Below, piece after piece: positions 6,337-14,176 of a DNA stretch of 19,396 bases (position 1 is its first letter; each line of letters starts with the position of its first letter). The DNA is from Porphyromonadaceae bacterium UBA2720 (GTDB lineage Bacteria; Bacteroidota; Bacteroidia; Bacteroidales; Muribaculaceae). Under the pieces are notes generated by a model. It made no database searches. It worked only from the letters and a program-made list of their open reading frames with translations, and had not been told where the DNA came from. The stretch lies in contig DEKO01000203.1 of the NCBI GenBank assembly GCA_002353885.1, positions 32,212 to 51,607 of the forward strand. Direction: 5' to 3'. The position numbers were made by a program, and so were the translations under genes.

Positions 6337-8493
6337 TCAAAGTGTTTGCAACGAACTAATTCTAACAGGCATGCCATCGTTCTGCAATGACTTGATTGCC
6401 CCAAAAGTAGCTAGAGTGACGGTAAACAGTTGATGCATTGTGATGAGCTGCATCTTGTTCTTGAGCGCATCGAAGTACTGCTTCATCATCTCTTTTTGGC
6501 CCTTGTTCTGGACTGAAAGTTTCATGTGAGACTCACGCTTGCCATAGAACAAAGCCTTCCTGTAATCATCAATGACGGCAGTTGCGCCACCTGAAAAGAC
6601 CTCAAAGTACTCTTTGCTGAGAGCCTTCGACCCATTGGCATAATAAGCCAGAACTCCCTTTGAGCCATCGGCAAAGTCAATCATAATGTTGACTGTGTCA
6701 TTAAGATTCTGCTTGTCATCGAGTGCCGATGCCGTCACCTTGACAGGACAGCTATCGCACATCCACGCCATCAAATCGATAAAGTGGCACGCCTCTCCAA
6801 TGATTCTTCCGCCTCCAATGCTCGCATCTTGTATCCAGTGCGCCTTGGGTATAGCACCTGCATTGACTCGATATATCATTGATTTCGGTCCTTGCGGCAG
6901 TTGTTTTTTTACCCAGGTCGATAGAGGGGAGAATCTTCTGTTAAAACCAACCATCAAAGAGACGTCACCAGCAGTGTCAAGCAAGTCTTTTATTTCCAAC
7001 AATTGTTCAAGTGACAGACATAGTGGTTTTTCAACATAGACGTGCTTGTGTACCTTAATGGCCTCCTTGACATATCTGGCATGCGAATCATGCCTTGTGG
7101 CAATGAAAACAGTATTGATATCATTGTTTTGGAAAATGTCATCTGCACTAGAAGTACAGAACTCGAAGCCAAATTTTTCAGAAACGCGTTTTGCTGTAGT
7201 GCCTGAGTTAGTCATCACCCCCACGCGGCGTATATCGTCAGGCAGATTGGGCAGCAAGTTGCCTTGCGCATAACTACCAGCGCCGATAAATGCAACTGCA
7301 GGCGTGTCGACACTGTTTGCATTAGACTCTCTTACACAAATACTTGCATCTTTTTCAATTGCTCTGTCCACATCATATTCTAGGACTATCCCTTTATAGG
7401 GTTCTGTGTGATTGACCACTAGGTCATAGGCCTTGCAAGCGTCATCGAAGTGGAACCGATGTGTAGTCAGATAACTCAGATCAATGGCTCGTGTGTGGAT
7501 CAAATGCTGGAATGCTTCCATATTTCGCTTCTCGGTCCAACGCACATAGTCAACAGGATAATCAATGCCCTTTTCCTCATAGTTGAGATCATACCTACCG
7601 GGCCCATAAGAGCAAGACATCTTGAGTTCCAACTCCTTTTTATAATAAAAAGGATCCCTATCAAAACCCGTTGGCACTGCGCCCAGGACCACGACCTTCC
7701 CCTTGCGCCTGCAAATAGCGCCTGCAAAGTTGACCGGGTCTAGACTAGAGGTCGCAGCTGCTATTATGACACAATCCACTCCGATTCCGCTTGTAAATTG
7801 CAAGATTGTGTTTTCGATGCCTGCTGCTGACCTTGTCAATCCTAAGTCGACGCAATGCTGACTAGCCAAATTAACAGCCTCTTGACTAACATCAATACCG
7901 ATAACGTTGACACCTGATGATTTCAACAACAAGCACACCAAATGCCCAATCAGACCTAGTCCGATGACAGCACACGTCTCGCCTAACCGCATGTCGGCCT
8001 GGCGAACTCCTTGCAATGCTATTGCTCCTAGTGTATTGTAGCATGCCAACGACAAGTCGGCGTCAGCAGCAAGTTTGACGCACAGGTTCTGTGGCACAGT
8101 GATGACCTCGGCATGATTAGCATAACCAGCTCCTGCACACGCCACCTTGTCACCAACCTTAAAGCCAGTCACGTCATCGGCCACCTCAACAACGACACCA
8201 GCCGAGCTGTATCCTAATGGCGAGTAAGCATCCAGTTTTTTCATCACAGCTCGATAAGTCTGGATGGGCCCTTGAGTTTTCAGGACCTCAAGCACTTGCT
8301 TGACTTGCTGAGGCCTCTCTTTTGCCTTACCCAACAGACTCTTTCTTGCTGCTTTGACGGTTGACCCTTCTGTTCCTGCACTGATAAGTGAGAAGTGATT
8401 TCTTACCATCACCATTCCAGCATCGAGCTGTGGTACAGGCACCTCTTGAATCAACATGTCTCCATCACGAAGTTTTTGCGTCAATTGTTTCAT
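6337..8493 (-). CDS. Bi-domain oxidoreductase: MDR (zinc-alcohol-dehydrogenase-like) fused to Gfo/Idh/MocA
   Basis: A 718-residue fusion counted from ATG 8493. The open frame extends to 8619, but the family start MKQLTQKLRDG and the 29-nt rather than 155-nt overlap with the upstream gene favour 8493. Residues 1-345 are a medium-chain dehydrogenase: EVPVP, the GYSSAG region, VGDKVACAGAGYANHAE, and a nucleotide-binding GLGLIG at about 178-183. I see neither the GHE catalytic-zinc motif nor a four-cysteine structural zinc loop. Residues about 395-718 are a Gfo/Idh/MocA domain with AFIGAGSYAQG near 402-412 and the EKPL motif near 488-491, whose Lys is usually catalytic. Such fusions occur in surface-polysaccharide clusters, often beside heparinase-like genes. 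Likely an NAD(P)-dependent sugar oxidation/reduction, substrate unknown. Confidence 0.87.
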   Translation of the reverse strand: MKQLTQKLRDGDMLIQEVPVPQLDAGMVMVRNHFSLISAGTEGSTVKAARKSLLGKAKERPQQVKQVLEVLKTQGPIQTYRAVMKKLDAYSPLGYSSAGVVVEVADDVTGFKVGDKVACAGAGYANHAEVITVPQNLCVKLAADADLSLACYNTLGAIALQGVRQADMRLGETCAVIGLGLIGHLVCLLLKSSGVNVIGIDVSQEAVNLASQHCVDLGLTRSAAGIENTILQFTSGIGVDCVIIAAATSSLDPVNFAGAICRRKGKVVVLGAVPTGFDRDPFYYKKELELKMSCSYGPGRYDLNYEEKGIDYPVDYVRWTEKRNMEAFQHLIHTRAIDLSYLTTHRFHFDDACKAYDLVVNHTEPYKGIVLEYDVDRAIEKDASICVRESNANSVDTPAVAFIGAGSYAQGNLLPNLPDDIRRVGVMTNSGTTAKRVSEKFGFEFCTSSADDIFQNNDINTVFIATRHDSHARYVKEAIKVHKHVYVEKPLCLSLEQLLEIKDLLDTAGDVSLMVGFNRRFSPLSTWVKKQLPQGPKSMIYRVNAGAIPKAHWIQDASIGGGRIIGEACHFIDLMAWMCDSCPVKVTASALDDKQNLNDTVNIMIDFADGSKGVLAYYANGSKALSKEYFEVFSGGATAVIDDYRKALFYGKRESHMKLSVQNKGQKEMMKQYFDALKNKMQLITMHQLFTVTLATFGAIKSLQNDGMPVRISSLQTL

Positions 8494-9532
8494 TATCTGA
8501 TTTATATAATTCCAAATAGAACTTTTTGTAATCCAATTGTTCGTCTGCAGTAATCGAGTGTTGTTGCTTATCCGATCGTTCGATGGCATCAACCAAGCTG
8601 TCTGCATTACGGTTTTCAAACAACATCACACCTTGAGGCCTCTGCACGACATCCGACGCTATCACTTTCTTCCCCATATACAATGCTTCTCTGACCGAGA
8701 TAGCATCACCATCGGTGTTTGTTGTCCTCAACATGATGTCTGAATAGGAGAGCAATCTGACAAATGACAGGGGCGATGTCCAAATCAAGAACTGGTCTTC
8801 GAGGCCATTGACCTGGACTTGTTGAATGTATCGATTGAGCATGTCAATGTGGTCGGTACAAGTAGCGACAACAAAGACAAAGAAGAACTTAGGCTCTTGA
8901 TGTAGTTTACGCAACTTGATGGCAGCTTGGATACATAAGTCCAATCCATACAAGTCTTCACCATTATGCATCACCAAATTCCATGCGTTAGAGACCAAGA
9001 CGCAGTGACCTGAATATGTTTGTGCCTTTTTAAACCACTCTATAACAGGCGAGGGCAACTGAGGTTCGTCATCAATGACTGGAGGCAAGAAGGCAGGTTG
9101 CATAACATATCTTGCATTGGCAATACCCTTTGTCATCAAGTTGTATCCTTCCTGATTGACCATGACAACATGGTCACACTTGTTCAGCAGCCATCTTGTG
9201 ATAGTCAGACACGGCTCTACGTCAGGATTTCGATGAATGGTCACGACCGTGTGCTTGCGCAAGAGCAACTTAGCTACGATAATGTTGACCATGCGCAACA
9301 AGAAATGTCCACTGTTGATGTGTACAACATCAGCTTTGCGCATGATTGAAAGATACCTGCCCAAGTTAAACGAGCGCAGATTGAACACATTGTCATAGCG
9401 CACATGCCCCTCATCGACAAAGTCAAATTGGCATTCGTTATCGAGCAGTCTCGTCAGCCTGCTCAAGTGCATACTGATTCCTCCAATGTTCCTGGGACAA
9501 GGGCCAGTCAAGACAACTTTCTGCTTCATCAT
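8465..9532 (-). CDS. Glycosyltransferase, GT4-like (GT-B fold)
   Basis: A 355-residue cytosolic protein. The N-terminal Rossmann half begins KVVLTGPCPRNIGGISMHLSRL, the GT-B donor/acceptor-loop pattern with GGISMH. The C-terminal half has FVRLLSYSDIMLRTTNTDGDAISVREALYMGKKVIASD, the GT4 nucleotide-sugar binding region with the conserved ISVREAL...KKVIASD. It would add one sugar to the lipid-linked unit at the inner membrane; donor and linkage cannot be read. Two ATGs open the frame (9532 and 9529). It starts 3 nt after the preceding gene's stop and its end overlaps the oxidoreductase start, so the two are probably translationally coupled. Confidence 0.87.
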   Translation of the reverse strand: MMKQKVVLTGPCPRNIGGISMHLSRLTRLLDNECQFDFVDEGHVRYDNVFNLRSFNLGRYLSIMRKADVVHINSGHFLLRMVNIIVAKLLLRKHTVVTIHRNPDVEPCLTITRWLLNKCDHVVMVNQEGYNLMTKGIANARYVMQPAFLPPVIDDEPQLPSPVIEWFKKAQTYSGHCVLVSNAWNLVMHNGEDLYGLDLCIQAAIKLRKLHQEPKFFFVFVVATCTDHIDMLNRYIQQVQVNGLEDQFLIWTSPLSFVRLLSYSDIMLRTTNTDGDAISVREALYMGKKVIASDVVQRPQGVMLFENRNADSLVDAIERSDKQQHSITADEQLDYKKFYLELYKSDNETIDAKTS

Positions 9533-9535
9533 AGG

Positions 9536-10768
9536 CTAGAATTTAACCTTTGTAGCATACTCATAAATCGGCACTTCAACAAAGTAATTGCCAAGCCACA
9601 ACTCAATATTAAATACACTGGACCTGATTTGAACAAGGCTTATGAGCAGAGAGAACAAAGCGACTCCCAGCAAAAACATATTGGTCACTATATTGAAACG
9701 AAGTTTCCTAATTTCTGGTGTTGAAAGCAACAAGAACAGGTACAGTGAAATCAACAGCGCGACTAACTTGTACATACGGGTGTAAAAGACATACTCCGAA
9801 TAGCCCAGATTAGTTGCAATCAAGGTAATGCATACTGCCGCAAACAATTGCGGGAAGTAACGGAGCAAGTTTCTGTTTCGAAAGAATAGATTCAGAAGAA
9901 TGAGTACCACCGAAAAGAAAATGAGGTCGGTTCGGTGCTGATAGATAAAGTTACCATCATTTCTGAAGAAGTTGGCCTGTTCTTTGAGTGCTCGCACTGT
10001 AGCTTCGGCCTGCAATTTGTCACGGAAAGCAGCATTGACAAAGGGTATCTTTCCTGCATAGTTCAAGAAACCGTATTCTATATATTTAAACACATAGCTA
10101 ACACCCACCAGAATCAGCAACAACATGTTCCTATTCTTAAGCAACAAAGTCAAGTATAACAATACGACAGGCAGAATCAGGACATAATGGAACAAAATGC
10201 CAATCGGCAGTAACAGAAGCATTGTCTTTTGGCCTTTCACCACATAGCGCATATAGACAGCCAACATCAAGAAAGCTCCAGTCCAGAACCTCAAGCCCAC
10301 ATACCAATAGAAGTCAATCGAGACAACCATTAATATCATCGCCGCCATCTGCATCTTCGTCATGCGATCAATATAGAAGGGCTTTAGCTGTCTAAAGAAT
10401 ACCAAGAACGCAACAGCATAGACCGCAGCTGCAAAAGCCGAGAACAACCTGTCGGAGGCGTCAATACTAGCCAATGCAAACTTGAACAAGATATGATAAG
10501 GCTCCTGGCCACTAATCAAGACAAGAGGATCGGTAAACAGGTCGGGCAGCGATCGATTACCAAAAGTCAGATAATTGTTGTAGTGATTCAAAAGGTCAAG
10601 AATAGGTCCCACTTGATAGCCAAAATAAAATGCGAAAGCTATCATGAAAAATTGCGACACTCCCCTCTTGAAGAACAACAATGCAATGACAAAGGCGACA
10701 AATGGCGAGATCACATAAAGAATCGCCAAGAACAAAAAGAATAAGCTAGTATTTACAGAATTGTTCAT
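9536..10768 (-). CDS. Second EpsG/Wzy-like polytopic membrane protein
   Basis: A 410-residue protein with about 10-12 hydrophobic helices. The layout follows EpsG-family polymerases: EPYHILFKFAL (89-99) after a periplasmic loop, GLRFWTGAFLMLAVYMRY (158-175) at the place where the family has R-Q-x(n)-A, and LFHYVLILPVV (192-202) in place of the IH motif. A large loop around residues 240-280 (KIPFVNAAFRDKLQ...NFIYQHR) is predicted to lie outside the bilayer. It probably acts as polymerase or ligase on undecaprenyl-linked glycan. Its start overlaps the GT2 stop by 4 nt (ATGA). It diverges clearly from the other EpsG-like protein of this operon (11789-12943), so it is not a recent duplicate. Which of the two is the main polymerase cannot be decided from sequence. 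Confidence 0.75.
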   Translation of the reverse strand: MNNSVNTSLFFLFLAILYVISPFVAFVIALLFFKRGVSQFFMIAFAFYFGYQVGPILDLLNHYNNYLTFGNRSLPDLFTDPLVLISGQEPYHILFKFALASIDASDRLFSAFAAAVYAVAFLVFFRQLKPFYIDRMTKMQMAAMILMVVSIDFYWYVGLRFWTGAFLMLAVYMRYVVKGQKTMLLLLPIGILFHYVLILPVVLLYLTLLLKNRNMLLLILVGVSYVFKYIEYGFLNYAGKIPFVNAAFRDKLQAEATVRALKEQANFFRNDGNFIYQHRTDLIFFSVVLILLNLFFRNRNLLRYFPQLFAAVCITLIATNLGYSEYVFYTRMYKLVALLISLYLFLLLSTPEIRKLRFNIVTNMFLLGVALFSLLISLVQIRSSVFNIELWLGNYFVEVPIYEYATKVKF

Positions 10769-11784
10769 TGATGTGAAGCAGAATATGCCAGTTTGCGCTT
10801 CAAAGCGGGAAAATGATTGAGCAAGCGCAATGTCATTTTGATTGGTTTGAACAATAACGGCACTTTAGCAATGTATGCTATTACAGCCCACTTATAATAA
10901 AACGGGACCACTGGTTGTGACATAACTTGTTGCACGGTTGGATTCCCAAACAGCTGTCTATTAGCTTCCAACTGCTCCTTTGTGCCATACAACAGAATTA
11001 GTCCCATGATGCTAATCTTGAAATAGACTATCGCACGGCTAACATTCTCATCAACCACTTTATCACTATAAAATGACTGCAAAAGTCTGATAACTCCGAT
11101 GGCAGGCTGAATCAATTTAGATTTATCCTGAGATGTGATAGAATTGCAATTGGTGCGGTTGTAATAATATAGCGGCTTATTGACATAAGAAACTCGTTTG
11201 GCAAAGTAGAACAACTGAAACATCGCAATCTTGTCTTCAAAGATATTGAAACCAGGAATGGGTTTTATGCCATTGTCTACATAAAGAGATCTCCTGATCA
11301 ATTTGTTCCATACAGCATTGTGCATTTGTCCCGACATCAGCAGTTCTTGGCACTTATTGACCTCCGCCGGCGGATTGACATGACATATCGTTTTTCTGTC
11401 GCCATAGTCCTGATAGTAATCACAAATTACGATGTCACTGCAGGTCCGTTCTGCCTCGTTAACCAGCTGCTCGACATAATCCATTTCGACATAATCGTCG
11501 CTATCTACCTGCAACACATACTTCCCTGTGGCCATCAACAATCCATCTAACCTAGCAGCCGCTAGCCCTTCGTTCTGCTCATGGGAGCAGATCTTCACTT
11601 TCTGTTGAACATTCAAATCACTAATGACCCCCTTGAGCAAATCCATAGTCTTATCCTGGCAGCTATCATCGACAAAAATATATTCAACATCGGTGAAAGT
11701 CTGCCTGAACAAAGACCGTGCACATCTCTCAATGTAATCCTCCACATTATAGAGAGGCACTACGATTGACACTTTAGGTTTCAT
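10765..11784 (-). CDS. Family 2 glycosyltransferase (GT-A fold)
   Basis: A 339-residue protein starting KVSIVVPLYNVEDYIERCARSL, the standard GT2 opening, with VDD at 38-40 and the metal/nucleotide-binding DSDD at 94-97 (QVDSDDYV). The block NIFEDKIAMFQLFY near residue 180 resembles the GT2 catalytic ED motif. The C-terminal 90 residues are basic and amphipathic with some hydrophobic stretches, suggesting membrane association without clear transmembrane helices. It transfers one sugar from a nucleotide donor to the lipid-linked oligosaccharide at the cytoplasmic face; the specificity is unknown. It is separated by 4 nt from the upstream EpsG-like gene and overlaps the downstream one by 4 nt. 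Confidence 0.92.
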   Translation of the reverse strand: MKPKVSIVVPLYNVEDYIERCARSLFRQTFTDVEYIFVDDSCQDKTMDLLKGVISDLNVQQKVKICSHEQNEGLAAARLDGLLMATGKYVLQVDSDDYVEMDYVEQLVNEAERTCSDIVICDYYQDYGDRKTICHVNPPAEVNKCQELLMSGQMHNAVWNKLIRRSLYVDNGIKPIPGFNIFEDKIAMFQLFYFAKRVSYVNKPLYYYNRTNCNSITSQDKSKLIQPAIGVIRLLQSFYSDKVVDENVSRAIVYFKISIMGLILLYGTKEQLEANRQLFGNPTVQQVMSQPVVPFYYKWAVIAYIAKVPLLFKPIKMTLRLLNHFPALKRKLAYSASHQ

Positions 11785-11788
11785 TCAA

Positions 11789-12943
11789 TCAATTATGAGC
11801 AAAAAAGAAATGATATAGTGTGGGTAGATTAGATGCATTGGGATAGAAATTGGCCTTAACCAGCGTGACCACAAGCGGTGACACACAGAGTGCAATCAAA
11901 ATGGCAGCCAATATTTTCTTACCGGTTATCAACAAAAAATAAGTTGTAGCGGCTGTCAGCACCACAAAACAAACGATAAAGAGTTCTAGCGGTCGCTGAT
12001 AAAAATTCGTCGTATTGCACATTAAAGCTGTCCCGATAACATATATAGCTGCAGCCAGTGCCAATAGTCGCATCAGTCTATTGTCTTTGAAAAAATTCAA
12101 TGTCTGATTCGATAGCCATAGAACCATCAATTGACAGCTCAATGTTAGCAATCTGACGGGCCCAAATGATGCAGCAAAGTGATGGTCGTTAATGCTGAGT
12201 TCCGTGCCATAATGTATCATCGACCCAGATAATAACTTTTGTGCTAATCGACTGAACCAGTCTAGCCAAAAAGGCATTGCCCCGACAACCACCGCAATCA
12301 AGAACAGAGCAACAGACCAGTTGCGAAACATCGTCTGACTTGTTGCATCGATACGCAGTAAACACAATCCAAACAACAGCACTGCAGTCGAATGAATCAT
12401 CGCAAGCAGTACCACTAACACAGCGAACTTAAGATACTTTTTGTCACGCAATAGCAGCAGCAACAATGGCAGCGCACACTCAACGACTCCCTGACGCATT
12501 GTGTTCATCAAGTGCAAGAAAATGGGGCTTAGCACCAAAAACGACGCCACCCAGGGAATGAGTTGCTTGTAGTCATTCAACGCATAATATAGCACTGCTA
12601 TCTCAATGGCAGCCCACAATGCAAAGTAAAAAAAGTAATGAATGTGAGCCGAAGCCATCAGCTGAGTCACCCACATGAAAAGCGGCTCAAAGTCGCGCGT
12701 GAAAAAACCATACTTCTCGTACGACACATATTGGTGCAAGTACATCGCATGGTCGTACCCCGTGTGGTAGCGTGCACCGGCAACAGCAGCAAAGAGCAGA
12801 ATCGACAAGGCCACCTCCCAAGTCATGAATGGTAGCTTTTGACCAGTTAGGGCCAACGAACGCTGTTCGCGCCGGGCTACATGCCATCCCAGCGCAAACA
12901 GCCCCATTGCCAATGTCGAATATACTGCTAAGCTTAGAAGCAA
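11789..12943 (-). CDS. wzy: EpsG-family (Wzy-like) polysaccharide polymerase
   Basis: A 384-residue protein with about 10-12 transmembrane segments and EpsG-family landmarks: GARYHTGYDHAMYL (56-69), FEPLFMWV (85-92), MRQGVVECALPLLLLL (149-164) and MIHSTAVLL (182-190). It most likely polymerises flipped repeat units on the periplasmic side. The start is probably TTG 12943, because the first hydrophobic helix begins immediately after it; the first ATG (12907) would cut that helix in half. The stop of wecC lies in the same frame only nine bases before this TTG, so a single TAG separates the two reading frames. A second EpsG-like protein is encoded two genes downstream. Confidence 0.82.
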   Translation of the reverse strand: MLLSLAVYSTLAMGLFALGWHVARREQRSLALTGQKLPFMTWEVALSILLFAAVAGARYHTGYDHAMYLHQYVSYEKYGFFTRDFEPLFMWVTQLMASAHIHYFFYFALWAAIEIAVLYYALNDYKQLIPWVASFLVLSPIFLHLMNTMRQGVVECALPLLLLLLRDKKYLKFAVLVVLLAMIHSTAVLLFGLCLLRIDATSQTMFRNWSVALFLIAVVVGAMPFWLDWFSRLAQKLLSGSMIHYGTELSINDHHFAASFGPVRLLTLSCQLMVLWLSNQTLNFFKDNRLMRLLALAAAIYVIGTALMCNTTNFYQRPLELFIVCFVVLTAATTYFLLITGKKILAAILIALCVSPLVVTLVKANFYPNASNLPTLYHFFFAHN

Positions 12944-12952
12944 AACGATTAC

Positions 12953-14158
12953 CTATTTCCTGAACACACCGCAAAAATCAAGAATCACTTTGTTGTCACT
13001 CCAGGGCAATGTCTTGAACTCGTCGTGTGCTGTGAGCAAGACCACAATGTCGGCCTTGTCATAGGCCGTCTGAAAATCGGTGAGCTTGAAAACTTTGTGT
13101 TCCTTGATATTGGGCTCTACCACCATGATGTCGGCATTGGTCATGCCTTGCATGACATCGGTGACGATACGCTTGGCCGGCGACTCGCGCAGGTCGTCGA
13201 TGTTGGGCTTGAATGCCAATCCCATCATAGCGACCTTGGGTTTGCGCTTGTTGTCAATCTCAAATTTGAGCATGGCATTCTTGACCCGTTCGGCACACCA
13301 CTTGGCCTTGTAGTTATTGATTTCTCTGGCCTTAGCGATGATTTGCGCCTCTTGTGGATAGGCAGCAGTGATGAAGTATGGGTCGACAGCGATGCAGTGC
13401 CCGCCCACTCCACATCCTGGTTGCAAGATGTTGACGCGCGGGTGCTTGTTTGCTAGTTCGATAAGGTGCCACACATTGATGCCAGCCTTCTCGCAGATGA
13501 TGGACAACTCGTTGGCAAAGGCAATCTGCACATCACGACTCGAGTTCTCGGTGAGCTTGCACATCTCGGCAGTGCGCGAGTTGGTGCGATGAAAGTTTCC
13601 TTTGACAAAGTGTGCGTAAAACTCAATAGCCCGGTCGGTAGCAGCCTCGGTCATGCCTCCGATGACACGGTCGTTGTGGACCAGTTCATAGATGACGTTA
13701 CCAGGCAGCACTCGTTCGGGGCAATATGCGATGTGCAGCTTCCCCTTCAGCTCGGGACGCTCACCGAAGATGATGTCAGCCATCTTTTCAGTCGTTCCCA
13801 CAGGCGAGGTCGACTCGATGACAAAAAGGTCATCAGCCTTGAGCAGCGGGATAATGGTGCGAGTAGCAGCCTCAACATAGGAGATGTCGGGCTCATGGTT
13901 TCCCTTGAAGGGCGTGGGCACGACCACAAAATAGGCATCACAGGCAACAGGTGTAACACTAGCCCGTAATGTTCCCGCCTCAACAACCTTGGCTAGCATC
14001 TGTTGCAAGCCAGGTTCGACAAAGTGCAGCTCTTTGGCATTGGTCTTTGCCACGACATCAGGGTTGATATCGACACCATAGACCTCAATGCCGTTGTCAG
14101 CAGCGATAATCGCAGTGGGCAGGCCAATATAGCCCAAGCCCATAAAACATGCTTTCAT
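12953..14158 (-). CDS. wecC: UDP-N-acetyl-D-mannosamine dehydrogenase (WecC type)
   Basis: A 401-residue cytosolic enzyme of the UDP-glucose/GDP-mannose dehydrogenase family. It has an N-terminal NAD-binding GLGYIG (8-12), STSPVGTT (117-123), AYCPERVLPGNVIYELVHNDRVIGG (144-168), Lys201 in KLTENSSRD, and the catalytic cysteine Cys255 in GCGVGGHCIAVDPYF. The CPERVLPG...NDRVIGG block is typical of UDP-ManNAc rather than UDP-glucose dehydrogenases. It would oxidise UDP-ManNAc twice with NAD to UDP-ManNAcA, giving an acidic residue in the polymer. No UDP-GlcNAc 2-epimerase (WecB) is in the window, so UDP-ManNAc must come from elsewhere. It lies 18 nt after the Wzc-like gene and 9 nt before the polymerase gene. 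Confidence 0.92.
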   Translation of the reverse strand: MKACFMGLGYIGLPTAIIAADNGIEVYGVDINPDVVAKTNAKELHFVEPGLQQMLAKVVEAGTLRASVTPVACDAYFVVVPTPFKGNHEPDISYVEAATRTIIPLLKADDLFVIESTSPVGTTEKMADIIFGERPELKGKLHIAYCPERVLPGNVIYELVHNDRVIGGMTEAATDRAIEFYAHFVKGNFHRTNSRTAEMCKLTENSSRDVQIAFANELSIICEKAGINVWHLIELANKHPRVNILQPGCGVGGHCIAVDPYFITAAYPQEAQIIAKAREINNYKAKWCAERVKNAMLKFEIDNKRKPKVAMMGLAFKPNIDDLRESPAKRIVTDVMQGMTNADIMVVEPNIKEHKVFKLTDFQTAYDKADIVVLLTAHDEFKTLPWSDNKVILDFCGVFRK

Positions 14159-14176
14159 ATAGTGCTTTGTGTCAAA

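Noticed and set aside
8494..8619. 42-residue N-terminal extension of the bi-domain oxidoreductase
   Set aside because: It overlaps the upstream glycosyltransferase by 155 nt and precedes the family's usual start (MKQLTQKL), so ATG 8493 is preferred.
13025..13969. Long plus-strand open frames opposite wecC (143 and 167 codons)
   Set aside because: They are antisense shadows of a clearly identified gene, with low-complexity, non-family-like translations and no promoter.
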